From contig SKPV01000174.1 of NCBI GenBank assembly GCA_007119345.1, positions 1 through 31,687 on the forward strand: a stretch of 31,687 nucleotides of DNA. The letters are read 5' to 3'. The notes beneath the pieces are model-generated. The model ran no database searches. It saw only the letters and a list, made by a program, of their open reading frames with translations, and had not been told where the DNA came from. Of this stretch, positions 13,542 to 22,000 are shown piece by piece. The translations under genes were made by a program, and so were the position numbers. How positions within the stretch are numbered: the stretch's first letter is position 1; every line of letters begins with the position of its first letter. The DNA is from Halovivax sp. (GTDB taxonomy: Archaea > Halobacteriota > Halobacteria > Halobacteriales > Natrialbaceae).

Positions 13542-14531
13542 ATGCTCGCCGACGAGTTCGGGCGCGAGGTGACGGGGGTTCGCGTCTCGCTCACCGATCG
13601 GTGTAACTTCGACTGCGTTTACTGCCACAACGAGGGGCTGGGCGACACCCGCGGTCCGATGGACCCCCAGGACGACGAGATGAGCACCGACGACGTCGTC
13701 CGATTTCTCGAGGTGGCCGCCGAGTTCGACGTCGAGGCCGTCAAGTTCACCGGCGGCGAGCCGATGCTCCGCGAGGACCTCGAGGAAATCGTCGCCCGAA
13801 CGCCCGACTCGATGGCGGCGTCGTTGACGACGAACGGCACCTTCCTCCCCGGCCGCGCTCCGGCCCTCGTCGACGCCGGTCTCGAGCGCGTCAACGTCTC
13901 CCAGGACGCGCTGGACCCGGAGGCGTTCGCCCAGATCACCAAGAGCGGCGCCTACGATGCGGTACTCGAGGGCGTCGAGGCGGCCCTCGACGCCGGCCTC
14001 GATCCCGTCAAGCTCAACATGGTCGTCTTCGAGCACACCGCCGGCTACGTCCCGGAGATGGTCGACCACGTCGCCGAGAACGACGGTCTCCAGCTGCAGC
14101 TGATCGAGTACATGCCCGAACTCACCGGCAAACCGGAGTGGAACATCGACATCCGGCGGGTTCACGACTGGCTGGCCGAGCGGGCCGACGAGATCGAGCG
14201 TCGCGAGATGCACGACCGCAAGCGCTACTGGATCGGCGGCGGGAAGGGAGACGGCGGCATGGTCGAGATCGTCGATCCGGTCGAAAACCCCACCTTCTGC
14301 GCCAACTGTCATCGCGTTCGGGTGACCCACGAGGGCTATCTGAAGGGCTGTCTCAACCGCAACGACGACCTCCGACCGATGGGCGAGATGACGAAGCCGG
14401 AGATCCGCGAGGCCTTTCGCGAGGTCGTCGCGAACCGGGTTCCGTACTACGGCGAGTACATGATTCGGAACGAGGACGGCGAGTGGGAGTTGAACGACGA
14501 GTACGTGGGCGTGCAGCCGTCGGCCGATTGA
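13542..14531 (+). CDS. moaA: MoaA, GTP 3',8-cyclase (molybdenum cofactor synthesis)
   Basis: A 329-aa radical SAM enzyme that, with MoaC, converts GTP to cyclic pyranopterin monophosphate, the first step of molybdopterin synthesis. The N-terminal cluster motif CX3CX2C is C21, C25, C28 in DRCNFDCVYCHN. SAM-binding GGEP follows (KFTGGEPMLRED), and the second 4Fe-4S site that binds GTP is C253, C256, C270 (CX2CX13C). Length is normal. The C-terminal Gly-Gly found in many MoaA proteins is not present (end QPSAD). It stands alone, convergent with the DUF58 module, and is separated from the HTH-10 gene by the inserted element. Confidence 0.96.
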   Translation: MLADEFGREVTGVRVSLTDRCNFDCVYCHNEGLGDTRGPMDPQDDEMSTDDVVRFLEVAAEFDVEAVKFTGGEPMLREDLEEIVARTPDSMAASLTTNGTFLPGRAPALVDAGLERVNVSQDALDPEAFAQITKSGAYDAVLEGVEAALDAGLDPVKLNMVVFEHTAGYVPEMVDHVAENDGLQLQLIEYMPELTGKPEWNIDIRRVHDWLAERADEIERREMHDRKRYWIGGGKGDGGMVEIVDPVENPTFCANCHRVRVTHEGYLKGCLNRNDDLRPMGEMTKPEIREAFREVVANRVPYYGEYMIRNEDGEWELNDEYVGVQPSAD

Positions 14532-14616
14532 CCCCGCGCCGTACTCGGCGTCTCCCGTGACTCGCTCGGGCTCTCTCGGTCGTCCACGCTGCGGGAGGAG
14601 CGTATCCACCGGCGGC

Positions 14617-15144
14617 TCAGTTCCGCCGCACGCCGAGGGCGATCGTCGCGGTGACGCCGACCACCAGCAGGACCACCACGGCGTCCAGGGACAGTCCGCC
14701 ACCCCAGACGAACGCGCCGTAGGCCAGCGTCGCCGCGCAGAGACCGACCCCCAGGCTCGATGCCGCGTACCGTACCTCGAGGCGAGCGGTCTCCGCCACG
14801 CGACCGAGCTGTGCGCCGAGGGTGATCGCCGCGCACCCGAGATCCCAGGACACCACGACCGCGACGACGGCGACGAGCGTCGCCTCCGGGGGCGCCGCGA
14901 GGCCGGTCAGCGCGACGGCGCCGAAGAGGATCAGGGCGGCGAGGTCCACGACCCGATGGCGTCCGAGGTGGAGGCCCAGGCCGAGACAGACGGCGCCGAC
15001 GACGGCGAGGGCGAGCGCGAGCGGCCCGCCGGTCGCGGTGAGCGAGAGCACGACGGCAGCCCCACCGACGGACAGGCCGGCCGCGACCGTCGTCGGTCGT
15101 CGAGAGATCGACGCGGCCTCGACCGGTCGCGGAGCGTCCGTCAT
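14617..15144 (-). CDS. Small four-to-six-helix membrane protein, module copy A
   Basis: A 175-aa hydrophobic protein from ATG 15144, overlapping the upstream DUF58 gene by 4 bp. Hydrophobic segments are near residues 18-45, 50-75, 80-105, 130-150 and 152-170. The block VVAVVVSWDLGCAAITLGAQLGR...ARLEVRY is shared almost motif for motif with the copy-B protein at 21330-21857 (AVLAWDLGHTARDLGRQLGQ...TRLEVAR). I recognise it only as the small membrane partner found with DUF58/DUF4129 genes in haloarchaea (probably catalogued as DUF7519, unverified). The function is unknown. It is the last gene of the leftward operon. Confidence 0.75.
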   Translation of the reverse strand: MTDAPRPVEAASISRRPTTVAAGLSVGGAAVVLSLTATGGPLALALAVVGAVCLGLGLHLGRHRVVDLAALILFGAVALTGLAAPPEATLVAVVAVVVSWDLGCAAITLGAQLGRVAETARLEVRYAASSLGVGLCAATLAYGAFVWGGGLSLDAVVVLLVVGVTATIALGVRRN

Positions 15145-17141
15145 GGCGGGCCACCTCGTCGATCGAGTCGAAGCAGCGTCTCGTCGATCGGCTCCCTGGC
15201 CGGCCAGTCGACGACCGGGATCCCCATCGACTGGAGGTCGTGGCGGCGGATCCGCCGGCAGACGCGGGCGATCACCTGGCCCGCGGTGCGATCGGCCGTC
15301 GGATCCGGACTCACGACCACGACCGGGTGTCCCCGGGAGGCCAATCGCCTGGCCACGATCGTCCCGACGACGTCGGTCAGCGGCGTGAACAGGACGACGT
15401 GCGTCTCGGCGGAGAGGCGTCGCCGGATCCGGCTGACCTGGGCGACCCACCGACCGGACGGCGGCGGCATCGCCGACGAGAGCTGGGGGTGAGCGCGAAG
15501 TAGCTCTCGCAGTCGAAGGCGGTGGTCCGGGCCGGACGACGGCGGGAGCCAGCAGGCGTCCGCCGGGTCGTCGCTCCCTTCCCGCCGATCGCTCGTCCCG
15601 ATCGCCGCCAGCCCGACGGCGTCGCCGGCGTCGAGCAAGGTCGTCGCGAGGCGTCCGGCGGCCGTCGTCGACCGATCGACGGCGTGTGGAACCCCGTCGC
15701 CGGGGGCGACGTAGGCTTCTCGGCGGGCGTCGACGAGGAGGAGGACGCGGGCGGCGCGCTCCTCGTGGAAGTCGATCGTCGCGAGTTCGCCGGTGCGGGC
15801 GTGGCGGTTCCAGTCGATCCGGTTCATCGGGTCGCCGCGGCGGTACTCGCGCACAGAGTGAAATGTCGTTCCGGCGCCGCCGTCGCCGGTCGTCAGCCGG
15901 CCGGCGAAGGTCGACGACGACGGCCGCAGCGGGACCGTCGCGTCCGTCGGCCGCGCGGTCGGATCGCAGCGGATCGGGGTCTCGCAGGGGACGAGGAACT
16001 CCCGTTCGGTCGAACGCGACAGGTCGCCGACGATGGCGAGCCCGGGGTCGAACGCGTGCTCGCCCGGCTCAGCGACCAGCGTGTACTCGACGGTCGCCGA
16101 TTCGCCGGGGCGCAGCACCGTCCCGACTCGGGGAGAGCCGTCGACGACGGTCAGGCCGCCGGGAACGCCGTCGACGAACCGAAGGTCCCACAGGATTCCG
16201 TCGCCCTCGTTGGTGACGGTGACGGTCACCTCGACCTCCTCGCCCGGCTCGGGTTGCTCGACGTCCACCGTCCGCTCGAGGCCGAGGTCGGGCGCGGTGG
16301 CGGTGATCGAACGGGCGAAGCCGGCGTAGCCGACGCCGACGGCGCCGGCCAGCAAGAGCCCGGGTGACTCCGCGATCGCTCCGAGTCCGAGGGCGGCGAG
16401 CGCCACCACGCCGATACCGTTCCAGTGGTTCGTCTCCCGGTGGAACACTTCCACGATCCCCGATGCGGATCGACGGGCCGTCCGCGCGCTGCTCAATCGG
16501 TCGCGATCTCCGGCGGGGTTGCCCTCGTCTTCGGACGTCGTTCGTTCGTCGCTCGTCGCTCGTTCGTCGGCAGCCAGCCCCCCGTCGTCGCCGCCGTATC
16601 CGATCCTCGTGATGGCCCTCGCCGTTCGACCGAGCGCTTCGGCGTAGGGGTCGGCTCGCCCCAGTCGAGCGGCGACCCGTTCCCGGCGCGACTCTGGGGC
16701 GGCTTCTCCGGTCGCGAGGAACCGCGCCGCGCGTTCGTCGGCGGTCCAGGATCCCGCCTCCAGCGCGGATCGCGCTTCGTCCGGGGTGTCGCCCCGGAAC
16801 CTGGTGAGAGCCGCGACGGCGACGCTCCTGAGTCCGGGAACGAGGTGCACGGTGCCACCGCCGCTCCCGCGACCGGGACCGAACTCCCCGATTCCGTCCC
16901 GGACCGACGTCCCGGGCACCGGCACGGCGGCCCGACGCTCCGTCTCCGGAGTCGTCGCCTCGTCGCGATCCGTGCGTCCCTCCTCGAGCGAGGTGACCGC
17001 CGTCGCCAGCGCCAGGACGCCGATCATCGCGACGACGCTCTGGCGGGCGCCGAGTTCGAGCTGTCCGGCGATGATCGCGACCGCGGCGACGACCCCGGCC
17101 AGGGTGAGCCAGAACGCGATCGGCCTGACGCTCCGGCTCAC
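15141..17141 (-). CDS. DUF58 domain membrane protein, module copy A
   Basis: A 666-aa protein from GTG 17141, which overlaps the DUF4129 stop by 4 bp. Residues ~8-50 form two membrane segments. About 50-240 is a polar region with an Asp/Glu/Arg-rich stretch, and ~250-285 a second pair of membrane segments. About 290-370 is an Ig-like/CARDB-type domain (PEPGEEVEVTVTVTNEGD). The DUF58 core follows (near 427-455: FHSVREYRRGDPMNRIDWNR), running into a VWA-like fold (AARVLLLVDARREAYVAP ... HVVLFTPLTD ... HPVVVVSPDPTADRTAGQ). DUF58 proteins usually work with a MoxR AAA+ ATPase in chaperone or maturation modules at the membrane; none is present here. It is a close paralogue of the copy-B protein at 19324-21333. 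Confidence 0.88.
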   Translation of the reverse strand: MSRSVRPIAFWLTLAGVVAAVAIIAGQLELGARQSVVAMIGVLALATAVTSLEEGRTDRDEATTPETERRAAVPVPGTSVRDGIGEFGPGRGSGGGTVHLVPGLRSVAVAALTRFRGDTPDEARSALEAGSWTADERAARFLATGEAAPESRRERVAARLGRADPYAEALGRTARAITRIGYGGDDGGLAADERATSDERTTSEDEGNPAGDRDRLSSARTARRSASGIVEVFHRETNHWNGIGVVALAALGLGAIAESPGLLLAGAVGVGYAGFARSITATAPDLGLERTVDVEQPEPGEEVEVTVTVTNEGDGILWDLRFVDGVPGGLTVVDGSPRVGTVLRPGESATVEYTLVAEPGEHAFDPGLAIVGDLSRSTEREFLVPCETPIRCDPTARPTDATVPLRPSSSTFAGRLTTGDGGAGTTFHSVREYRRGDPMNRIDWNRHARTGELATIDFHEERAARVLLLVDARREAYVAPGDGVPHAVDRSTTAAGRLATTLLDAGDAVGLAAIGTSDRREGSDDPADACWLPPSSGPDHRLRLRELLRAHPQLSSAMPPPSGRWVAQVSRIRRRLSAETHVVLFTPLTDVVGTIVARRLASRGHPVVVVSPDPTADRTAGQVIARVCRRIRRHDLQSMGIPVVDWPAREPIDETLLRLDRRGGPP

Positions 17142-18082
17142 CCGCGATCACCGACGCGCACCGCGTCGCGTTCGTCGTCCCCGTAGACCGCCTCGATCCG
17201 CCGTAACGTTTCCACGGCGCGCTCCTCGCGCTCGGGGGTCGACTCGGCGGCGCCGTACCGGACCTCCTCGAAGAGTTGGGTCAGCTCCTCGACGTGGTGG
17301 CGTTCGAGGCCGGCGTCGATGGCGGCGTCGGCGAACTCCCCCGGCGTGGCGGTCTCGGGGCGGTCGACGTCGAGCAGTTGCGTCATCTCGAGCCACGCCC
17401 GGTACACCTCGTTGTCCAGCGACCCGCCGTCGGCGCCGGACTCGATCCGGTCGGCGGTCCGCCCGGCGACGGCGCCGACGCCCGCGACGTCCGTGGGCTC
17501 TTCGTCGGCCGTCGCGCCGGGATCCGACTCGCCGTCCGGCGAGTGTCGGGAGAACAGGACGCCCGCGGCGAAGATCGTCGCCGCGGCGGCGGTCGCGAGT
17601 ATCAGCAGCTCGAACGTCGACAGATCCGTACCGTCCGATCCGGGACCCCCGCCGCCGCCGACCGCTTCTCTCTCCTCCGGCGGCTCCGTCTCGTACGCTT
17701 CCCAGACGAGCGCGGCCGCGTCCTCGCCGATGATGGCGATCATGAACATGACGAAGGCGGCGACGGCCAGGCAGACGGCGGCGAGCTTGGCAAGTTCGCG
17801 CCGCTCGAACACCAGGTACCAGGCGAGCGCGCCGGTGACGAGAATCACCAGCGCGAGCAGTAGATACTCGAGGAACCACGGCGCGCCTTCCTGGGTTTCG
17901 CCCGGCTCTTCGATCCCCGGTTGCCCGGGCTCGGCCGGGCCTTCGCCGTCTCCGTTCGGACCGTCGCCGACCCCTTCGGTTCCCACGTCTACGAGCTCCG
18001 GAAGCGTCGCCGCGGCGAGGGCCAGGGCGAGGACCCCGACGATAGCTGTCGCCACCCTGACGAGTGTCGTTCGATGTCGCAC
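17138..18082 (-). CDS. DUF4129 domain membrane protein, module copy A
   Basis: Membrane protein of 314 aa. An N-terminal hydrophobic helix (ATAIVGVLALALAAAT) is followed by an outside Gly/Pro/Glu-rich stretch and three further membrane segments (near residues 72-92, 98-120 and 155-175). The C-terminal soluble DUF4129 domain follows (YRAWLEMTQLLDVDRPETATPGEFADAAIDAGLE..., ending LFEEVRYGAAES). The longest frame begins at GTG 18100. I prefer GTG 18082 because it aligns residue for residue with the start of copy B (VRHRTTLVRVATA against MLRKGSAIKLATA) and lies about 32 bp from the TATA element at 18111-18117, whereas 18100 would precede the expected transcription start. It is first in a leftward operon with DUF58 and the small membrane protein, joined by 4-bp overlaps. 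Confidence 0.82.
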   Translation of the reverse strand: MRHRTTLVRVATAIVGVLALALAAATLPELVDVGTEGVGDGPNGDGEGPAEPGQPGIEEPGETQEGAPWFLEYLLLALVILVTGALAWYLVFERRELAKLAAVCLAVAAFVMFMIAIIGEDAAALVWEAYETEPPEEREAVGGGGGPGSDGTDLSTFELLILATAAAATIFAAGVLFSRHSPDGESDPGATADEEPTDVAGVGAVAGRTADRIESGADGGSLDNEVYRAWLEMTQLLDVDRPETATPGEFADAAIDAGLERHHVEELTQLFEEVRYGAAESTPEREERAVETLRRIEAVYGDDERDAVRVGDRG

Positions 18083-18110
18083 GTCCTTGTCAGGAAACAC
18101 TGGGCGGCTG

Positions 18111-18117
18111 TATTTAA
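18111..18117 (-). promoter_or_regulatory. TATA box of module copy A
   Basis: Minus-strand TTAAATA centred at 18114, the only AT-rich stretch before the leftward operon. It predicts a transcription start near 18088 and supports translation from GTG 18082. Confidence 0.6.
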
Positions 18118-18220
18118 CTCCAGGCCATCGCCGACCGCGGACGTGGCCGTCGACGCGGCTTTCGGACCGAGCGTACGGTTCGCGGTCGTCGGTCCGAACC
18201 GTCGGTCTGGTTCGGCTCCG

Positions 18221-18340
18221 TTCGACCGGTACTCGACGGTGTCGTCCACGTTCGACCGGTACTCGACGGTGTCGTCCACGTTCGACCGGTACTCGACGGT
18301 GTCGACCGCGCTCGACCGGCGCTCGACGGGTTTCGTCGGT
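18221..18340. repeat. 30-bp tandem repeats in the shared divergent promoter region
   Basis: Units 18221-18250 and 18251-18280 are identical. 18281-18310 differs only near its end, and 18311-18340 is a diverged fourth unit. Each begins TTCGACCGGTACTCGACGGT. The array occupies the middle of the ~335-bp space between the two divergently read modules, between their TATA boxes. The rest of this space (18118-18220 and 18341-18386) is GC-rich with no gene visible. The 30-bp period keeps frames open on both strands, but the translations are monotonous and not protein-like. Confidence 0.95.
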
Positions 18341-18386
18341 CTCGACTTCGTATCCGTTCGATCGGGCTGATCGGCGCGGATGATCG

Positions 18387-18396
18387 AACTTATTTG
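18387..18396 (+). promoter_or_regulatory. TATA box of module copy B
   Basis: AACTTATTTG is centred about 27 bp before the GTG start at 18419, fitting a leaderless message. Confidence 0.6.
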
Positions 18397-18418
18397 TTAG
18401 CGGTATGAACCTCGAATC

Positions 18419-19327
18419 GTGCTACGGAAGGGCTCCGCCATCAAGCTCGCGACGGCCCTGCTCGGGATCGTCGCCGTCGCCCTCGCCGCGGCGACCGCCT
18501 CGTCCCCGTTCGAAGGCGGCGGCTCGGCCGAGGAGATGGGGTCGGGGTCGAACGGAGCGACCGAGGTCGCCCCGCTCGACGTTCCGACGGTCGTCGTCTG
18601 GATCGCCACCGTCGTCGCGGCGGCGGTCGCGATCGTCGCGACGCTGTACCTGTTACGACACTTCAAGGCGATCATGCGGACGTCCGTCGGAACGCTCGTC
18701 GCGATCTTGCTGTACTTTCCCGTCGCGGCCGGCGTCGTGTTCCTGGTCGACATGGTGGGTGGCGACGGCCCGGACGAATCCAGGGGAGCCGCCGCGGTGA
18801 CCGAACCCGTCGGCGACGTCACGGGCGGAGACCCGCAGGTGACGATGGTCATCGCGCTCCTGTTGCCGTTTTTCGCCTGGTTCGTGGTTTTCGGGCTCGT
18901 GCTCCTCTACACCAGAGGCCGCTTCGCGCCGTTCGGGGAACGCGAGGACGACGACGGGCCCGACGTCGACGTCCTCGGCGGAGAGGTGGCCGGTATCGCC
19001 GACGCCGCCGGGAGGGCCGTCGACCGAATCACCGAGAGCGACCCGGGCGAGCTCGACAACGAAATTTACCGGGCGTGGCTCGAGATGACGAAGTTACTCG
19101 ACGTCGACCGTCCGGCCACCTGCACGCCGGGGGAGTTCGCCGACGCCGCCGTCGACGCCGGCCTCGAACGCCACCACGTCGAGGAGCTGACCGGACTCTT
19201 CGAGGAGGTCCGGTACGGCGCCGCCGAGACGACGCGAATCCGGGAGGACCGGGCCGTCCAGACGCTCGAACGGATCGAGAACGCGTACGGAACGGAGCGC
19301 CAGCGAGGGTCGGGTGATGGTCGATGA
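18419..19327 (+). CDS. DUF4129 domain membrane protein, module copy B
   Basis: A 302-aa paralogue of the copy-A protein, starting at GTG 18419. The N-terminal helix IKLATALLGIVAVALAAATAS is followed by a polar Gly/Ser/Glu stretch, then membrane segments near residues 59-80, 92-115 and 140-162. A polar linker leads to the DUF4129 domain (NEIYRAWLEMTKLLDVDRPATCTPGEFADAAVDAGLERHHVEEL), nearly identical to copy A there but diverged in the membrane part. It overlaps the next gene by 4 bp (ATGA at 19324). An upstream ATG at 18405 is in another frame. DUF4129 domains accompany DUF58 and transglutaminase-like proteins; the biochemical role is unknown. Confidence 0.85.
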   Translation: MLRKGSAIKLATALLGIVAVALAAATASSPFEGGGSAEEMGSGSNGATEVAPLDVPTVVVWIATVVAAAVAIVATLYLLRHFKAIMRTSVGTLVAILLYFPVAAGVVFLVDMVGGDGPDESRGAAAVTEPVGDVTGGDPQVTMVIALLLPFFAWFVVFGLVLLYTRGRFAPFGEREDDDGPDVDVLGGEVAGIADAAGRAVDRITESDPGELDNEIYRAWLEMTKLLDVDRPATCTPGEFADAAVDAGLERHHVEELTGLFEEVRYGAAETTRIREDRAVQTLERIENAYGTERQRGSGDGR

Positions 19328-21333
19328 TCGTTCGACCGCTGGCTCTGGTCGTCGCCGCGTCCGCGTTCGGCGTCGGCATCGCGTTCCTCACCGGGGTCGC
19401 GGCGATGGACGTCTCCGTCGCGCTGGTCATCGTGGCGGGGAGCATCGCGTTCATGGGTGCGGTCTGGTCGATCGCCATGCGACGCGGTTCGGGATCTCGC
19501 CGGCGGACGCCGGAACCGGAATCGGCTCGCCAGGTGCCGGTCCCGGGGGCGGAGCTCACGGGTGCGGTCGACCAGTTCCGATCCTGGTCGACGGGGCACA
19601 CGAGCCCGAGCGAACGGACGGTCGAGGGGCTCCACGGTGCGGCGATTGCGGTACTCACTCGCTATCGCGGCCTCTCGCCGGCGGCGGCCGAAAACGAACT
19701 CGAAGACGGAACCTGGACGGACGATCCGTACGCGGCCGGCTTGCTCTCGACGCGTCTGGGGCTCCCGGACCAACCGCGGACGTGGCGCTCCTGGCTCTTG
19801 CGTGTGATCTACGCCCTCCCGTTCCGCAGCCTGCGCGTCGGTCTCGAGAAACGCGTCTCGGACGAATCGGCCTACGAGATCGCGGTTCGACGGACGGCGA
19901 CGGCGCTCGCCAGAATCAGTTCCGAGGCGTCCGGCGAGGACGTGAAATCGGCGACGGAACTCGAAACGGCGCCGGAGGACCGGTCGGCCCCGCGAACGAC
20001 CGACGACCGGGTCGACGGCGTGATCGGCGGCCGGCGCCTGGAGACGGGCTACTGGCACGGGATCGGCGTCGTCGCGCTGCTCGCCGTGGCCGTCGGGATG
20101 TTCGCACAGTCGTCGGCGGTCGTCCTCGCCGGCGCGGTCGGGATGGGGTACGCCGGGGCGTCTCGACTGTTCGACGCGCCGAGGCCGACGATCGACGTCG
20201 AGCGAACGGTCGAACCGGTGACGCCGGAGCCGGGCGAGGAGGTCGAGGTGACCGTCACCGTCACCAACGAATCGGGCGGACTCCTCCCGGACGTCAGATT
20301 CGTCGACGGCGTCCCGGGCGACCTGTCGGTGTCCGACGGCTCGCCCCGACTGGGAACCGCCCTGCGCGCGTCCGAAGCGGTGTCCTACAGCTACACCGTT
20401 ACCGCGGTCCGCGGTCGTCACCGGTTCGATCCGGCGCTGGTGATCACGCGGGATCCGTTCCAGTCGGTCGAACGATCGTGGCACGTCGGCGCGGAGACGA
20501 TCGTCGAGTGCGATCCCGGCGTGAAACCGCTCACGGCTGCCGTCCCGCTTCGTCCGGAGGCCGACGCGTTCGGCTCGACGATCGAGACCGGCGACAGCGG
20601 TCCCGGAAACGCGTTTCACTCGGTGCGCGAGTACCGCCGCGGCGACCCAATGAATCGGATCGACTGGAACCGTCACGCCCGCACCGGCGAACTCGCGACG
20701 CTCGAATTCGACGAGGAGCGCGCCGCCCGCGTCCTCCTCCTCGTCGACGCCCGCCGAGAAGCCTACGTCGCTCCGGAGGCTGGGGCCGATCACGCGGTGA
20801 ATCGGTCGGTCGAGGCCTGCGGTCGGATCGCCGGATCGCTCTTAGAGTCCGGGAACCTCGTCGGCCTGGCCGCAGTCGGCCCGACGGTCCGGGATCTCTC
20901 GGCGGCCGACGGCGTGGACCAGTGCTGGCTGGCGCCCGGTTCCGGCCACAACCACGTCGATCGGCTCCGCGGGCTGCTCGCGAATCACTCCCAGCTCTCG
21001 GCGACGCCGCCGTCGGCGAGCGTCGAGTGGATGGGGCAGCTCCGGCGGATCCGTCGGCGCCTGTCCGGGGAAACGCAGGTGGTCCTGTTCACGCCACTGA
21101 ACGACGACGCCGCCGTGGAGATCGCTCGGCGCCTGGAGGCGTACGGCCACCCGGTCGTGGTCGTGAGCCCCGATCCGACGGCCGACCGGACGACGAGCCA
21201 ACAGCTGGCCGTCGCCGCCCGGCGAATCCGTCGGTTCGACCTCCGCCGGGCCGGAATTCCGGTGATCGACTGGCGAGCCGAAGAGACGATCGACCAGGCG
21301 TTGTCGCGGACCGGGGCGGGTGATCGCGAGTGA
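19324..21333 (+). CDS. DUF58 domain membrane protein, module copy B
   Basis: A 669-aa paralogue of the copy-A DUF58 protein with the same layout: two N-terminal membrane helices (residues ~3-55), a polar region (~60-235), two further helices (~240-285), and an Ig-like domain (PEPGEEVEVTVTVTNESG, ~297-375). The DUF58 core begins near 434 (FHSVREYRRGDPMNRIDWNR) and leads into the VWA-like part (AARVLLLVDARREAYVAP, VVLFTPLNDD, HPVVVVSPDPTADRTTSQ). The core is almost identical to copy A over more than 50 residues, while flanking regions differ, suggesting strong constraint or gene conversion. ATG 19324 and a terminal 4-bp overlap with the next gene show operon coupling. Confidence 0.9.
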   Translation: MIVRPLALVVAASAFGVGIAFLTGVAAMDVSVALVIVAGSIAFMGAVWSIAMRRGSGSRRRTPEPESARQVPVPGAELTGAVDQFRSWSTGHTSPSERTVEGLHGAAIAVLTRYRGLSPAAAENELEDGTWTDDPYAAGLLSTRLGLPDQPRTWRSWLLRVIYALPFRSLRVGLEKRVSDESAYEIAVRRTATALARISSEASGEDVKSATELETAPEDRSAPRTTDDRVDGVIGGRRLETGYWHGIGVVALLAVAVGMFAQSSAVVLAGAVGMGYAGASRLFDAPRPTIDVERTVEPVTPEPGEEVEVTVTVTNESGGLLPDVRFVDGVPGDLSVSDGSPRLGTALRASEAVSYSYTVTAVRGRHRFDPALVITRDPFQSVERSWHVGAETIVECDPGVKPLTAAVPLRPEADAFGSTIETGDSGPGNAFHSVREYRRGDPMNRIDWNRHARTGELATLEFDEERAARVLLLVDARREAYVAPEAGADHAVNRSVEACGRIAGSLLESGNLVGLAAVGPTVRDLSAADGVDQCWLAPGSGHNHVDRLRGLLANHSQLSATPPSASVEWMGQLRRIRRRLSGETQVVLFTPLNDDAAVEIARRLEAYGHPVVVVSPDPTADRTTSQQLAVAARRIRRFDLRRAGIPVIDWRAEETIDQALSRTGAGDRE

Positions 21334-21857
21334 CCGAACCGACGAGGCTTCCGACGACCGTGGCCGGCGGCGCCGCGCTCGCGGCGGCCGTCGTCGCGAC
21401 CGGGACCGCGGCCCTCGGGTCGACGACCGCGCTCGGCGTCGGCGCCCTCGGCATCGCCGTGCTCTGGGCCGCGATCACCCGGGGAACGACGTTCGCGTTC
21501 GATCTCGGCCCGTTCGTCGTCTTCGTCGCCGTGCTCCAGAGCGGCGTGGCGGCGGGGAGCACCGCGCTGACGCTGGTCGGAGCGGTCGCGGCGGTGCTCG
21601 CCTGGGACCTCGGTCACACGGCTCGCGACCTCGGCCGGCAACTCGGTCAGGAGGCGGACACGACTCGCCTGGAAGTCGCCAGGATCCTCTCGAGCCTCGC
21701 CGTCGGGGTCCTCTCGGCCGGGATCGGATTCGCGATCGTTTCCGTCGTCACCACGGGCGAGTCGAACGCCGCGCTGGTGGCGCTCGTGATCGCCGTCTTC
21801 TTCGCGACGGTCGCGCTGGGCACGGGCGAGCGCCAGGTGCGGCCGGCGGAAGTGTAA
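21330..21857 (+). CDS. Small membrane protein, module copy B
   Basis: A 175-aa hydrophobic protein, the same length as its copy-A paralogue, starting at GTG 21330 in a 4-bp overlap with the DUF58 gene. It has about five hydrophobic segments (residues ~10-30, 33-50, 55-95, 120-140, 143-160) and the shared block AVLAWDLGHTARDLGRQLGQ. Function unknown; probably an integral part of the DUF58/DUF4129 complex. It is the last gene of the rightward module and is followed by the tRNA-Ser region. Confidence 0.75.
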   Translation: MTEPTRLPTTVAGGAALAAAVVATGTAALGSTTALGVGALGIAVLWAAITRGTTFAFDLGPFVVFVAVLQSGVAAGSTALTLVGAVAAVLAWDLGHTARDLGRQLGQEADTTRLEVARILSSLAVGVLSAGIGFAIVSVVTTGESNAALVALVIAVFFATVALGTGERQVRPAEV

Positions 21858-21910
21858 GTGAGCGCACTCGCGGACGGGACCGTCGCCGGTCGGGCCCGGA
21901 CGTTTCGTTG

Positions 21911-21970
21911 CCCTTATGTACCCGACGGGGTGTAATTTCGGGTACGATACGCTGTAGGGGGTTCGCCCCC
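21911..21970 (+). other. Leader upstream of tRNA-Ser with two inverted repeats
   Basis: CTTATGTA at 21913-21920 is TATA-like. TACCCGA (21919-21925) is inverted at 21938-21944. GGGGG-TTCG-CCCCC at 21957-21970 is a perfect 5-bp stem with a UUCG tetraloop, 31 bp before the tRNA. The hairpin could belong to a tRNA precursor leader or end transcripts from the DUF58 module. Confidence 0.45.
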
Positions 21971-22000
21971 GAGTCCGAGAGGGCGACGATAGACCACGGT

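Noticed and set aside
18221..18340. CRISPR array
   Set aside because: The 30-bp repeats are directly contiguous with no spacers and no cas genes are present. The same holds for the 22-bp array at 8351-8460.
19066..20793. 575-codon minus-strand frame opposite the copy-B DUF58 gene
   Set aside because: Antisense shadow of a recognised protein, rich in Arg and Asp with no domain.
14617..21857. MoxR AAA+ ATPase belonging to the DUF58 modules
   Set aside because: No Walker motifs occur in any frame near the modules; the only AAA ATPase in the window is Cdc48-like and 14 kb away.
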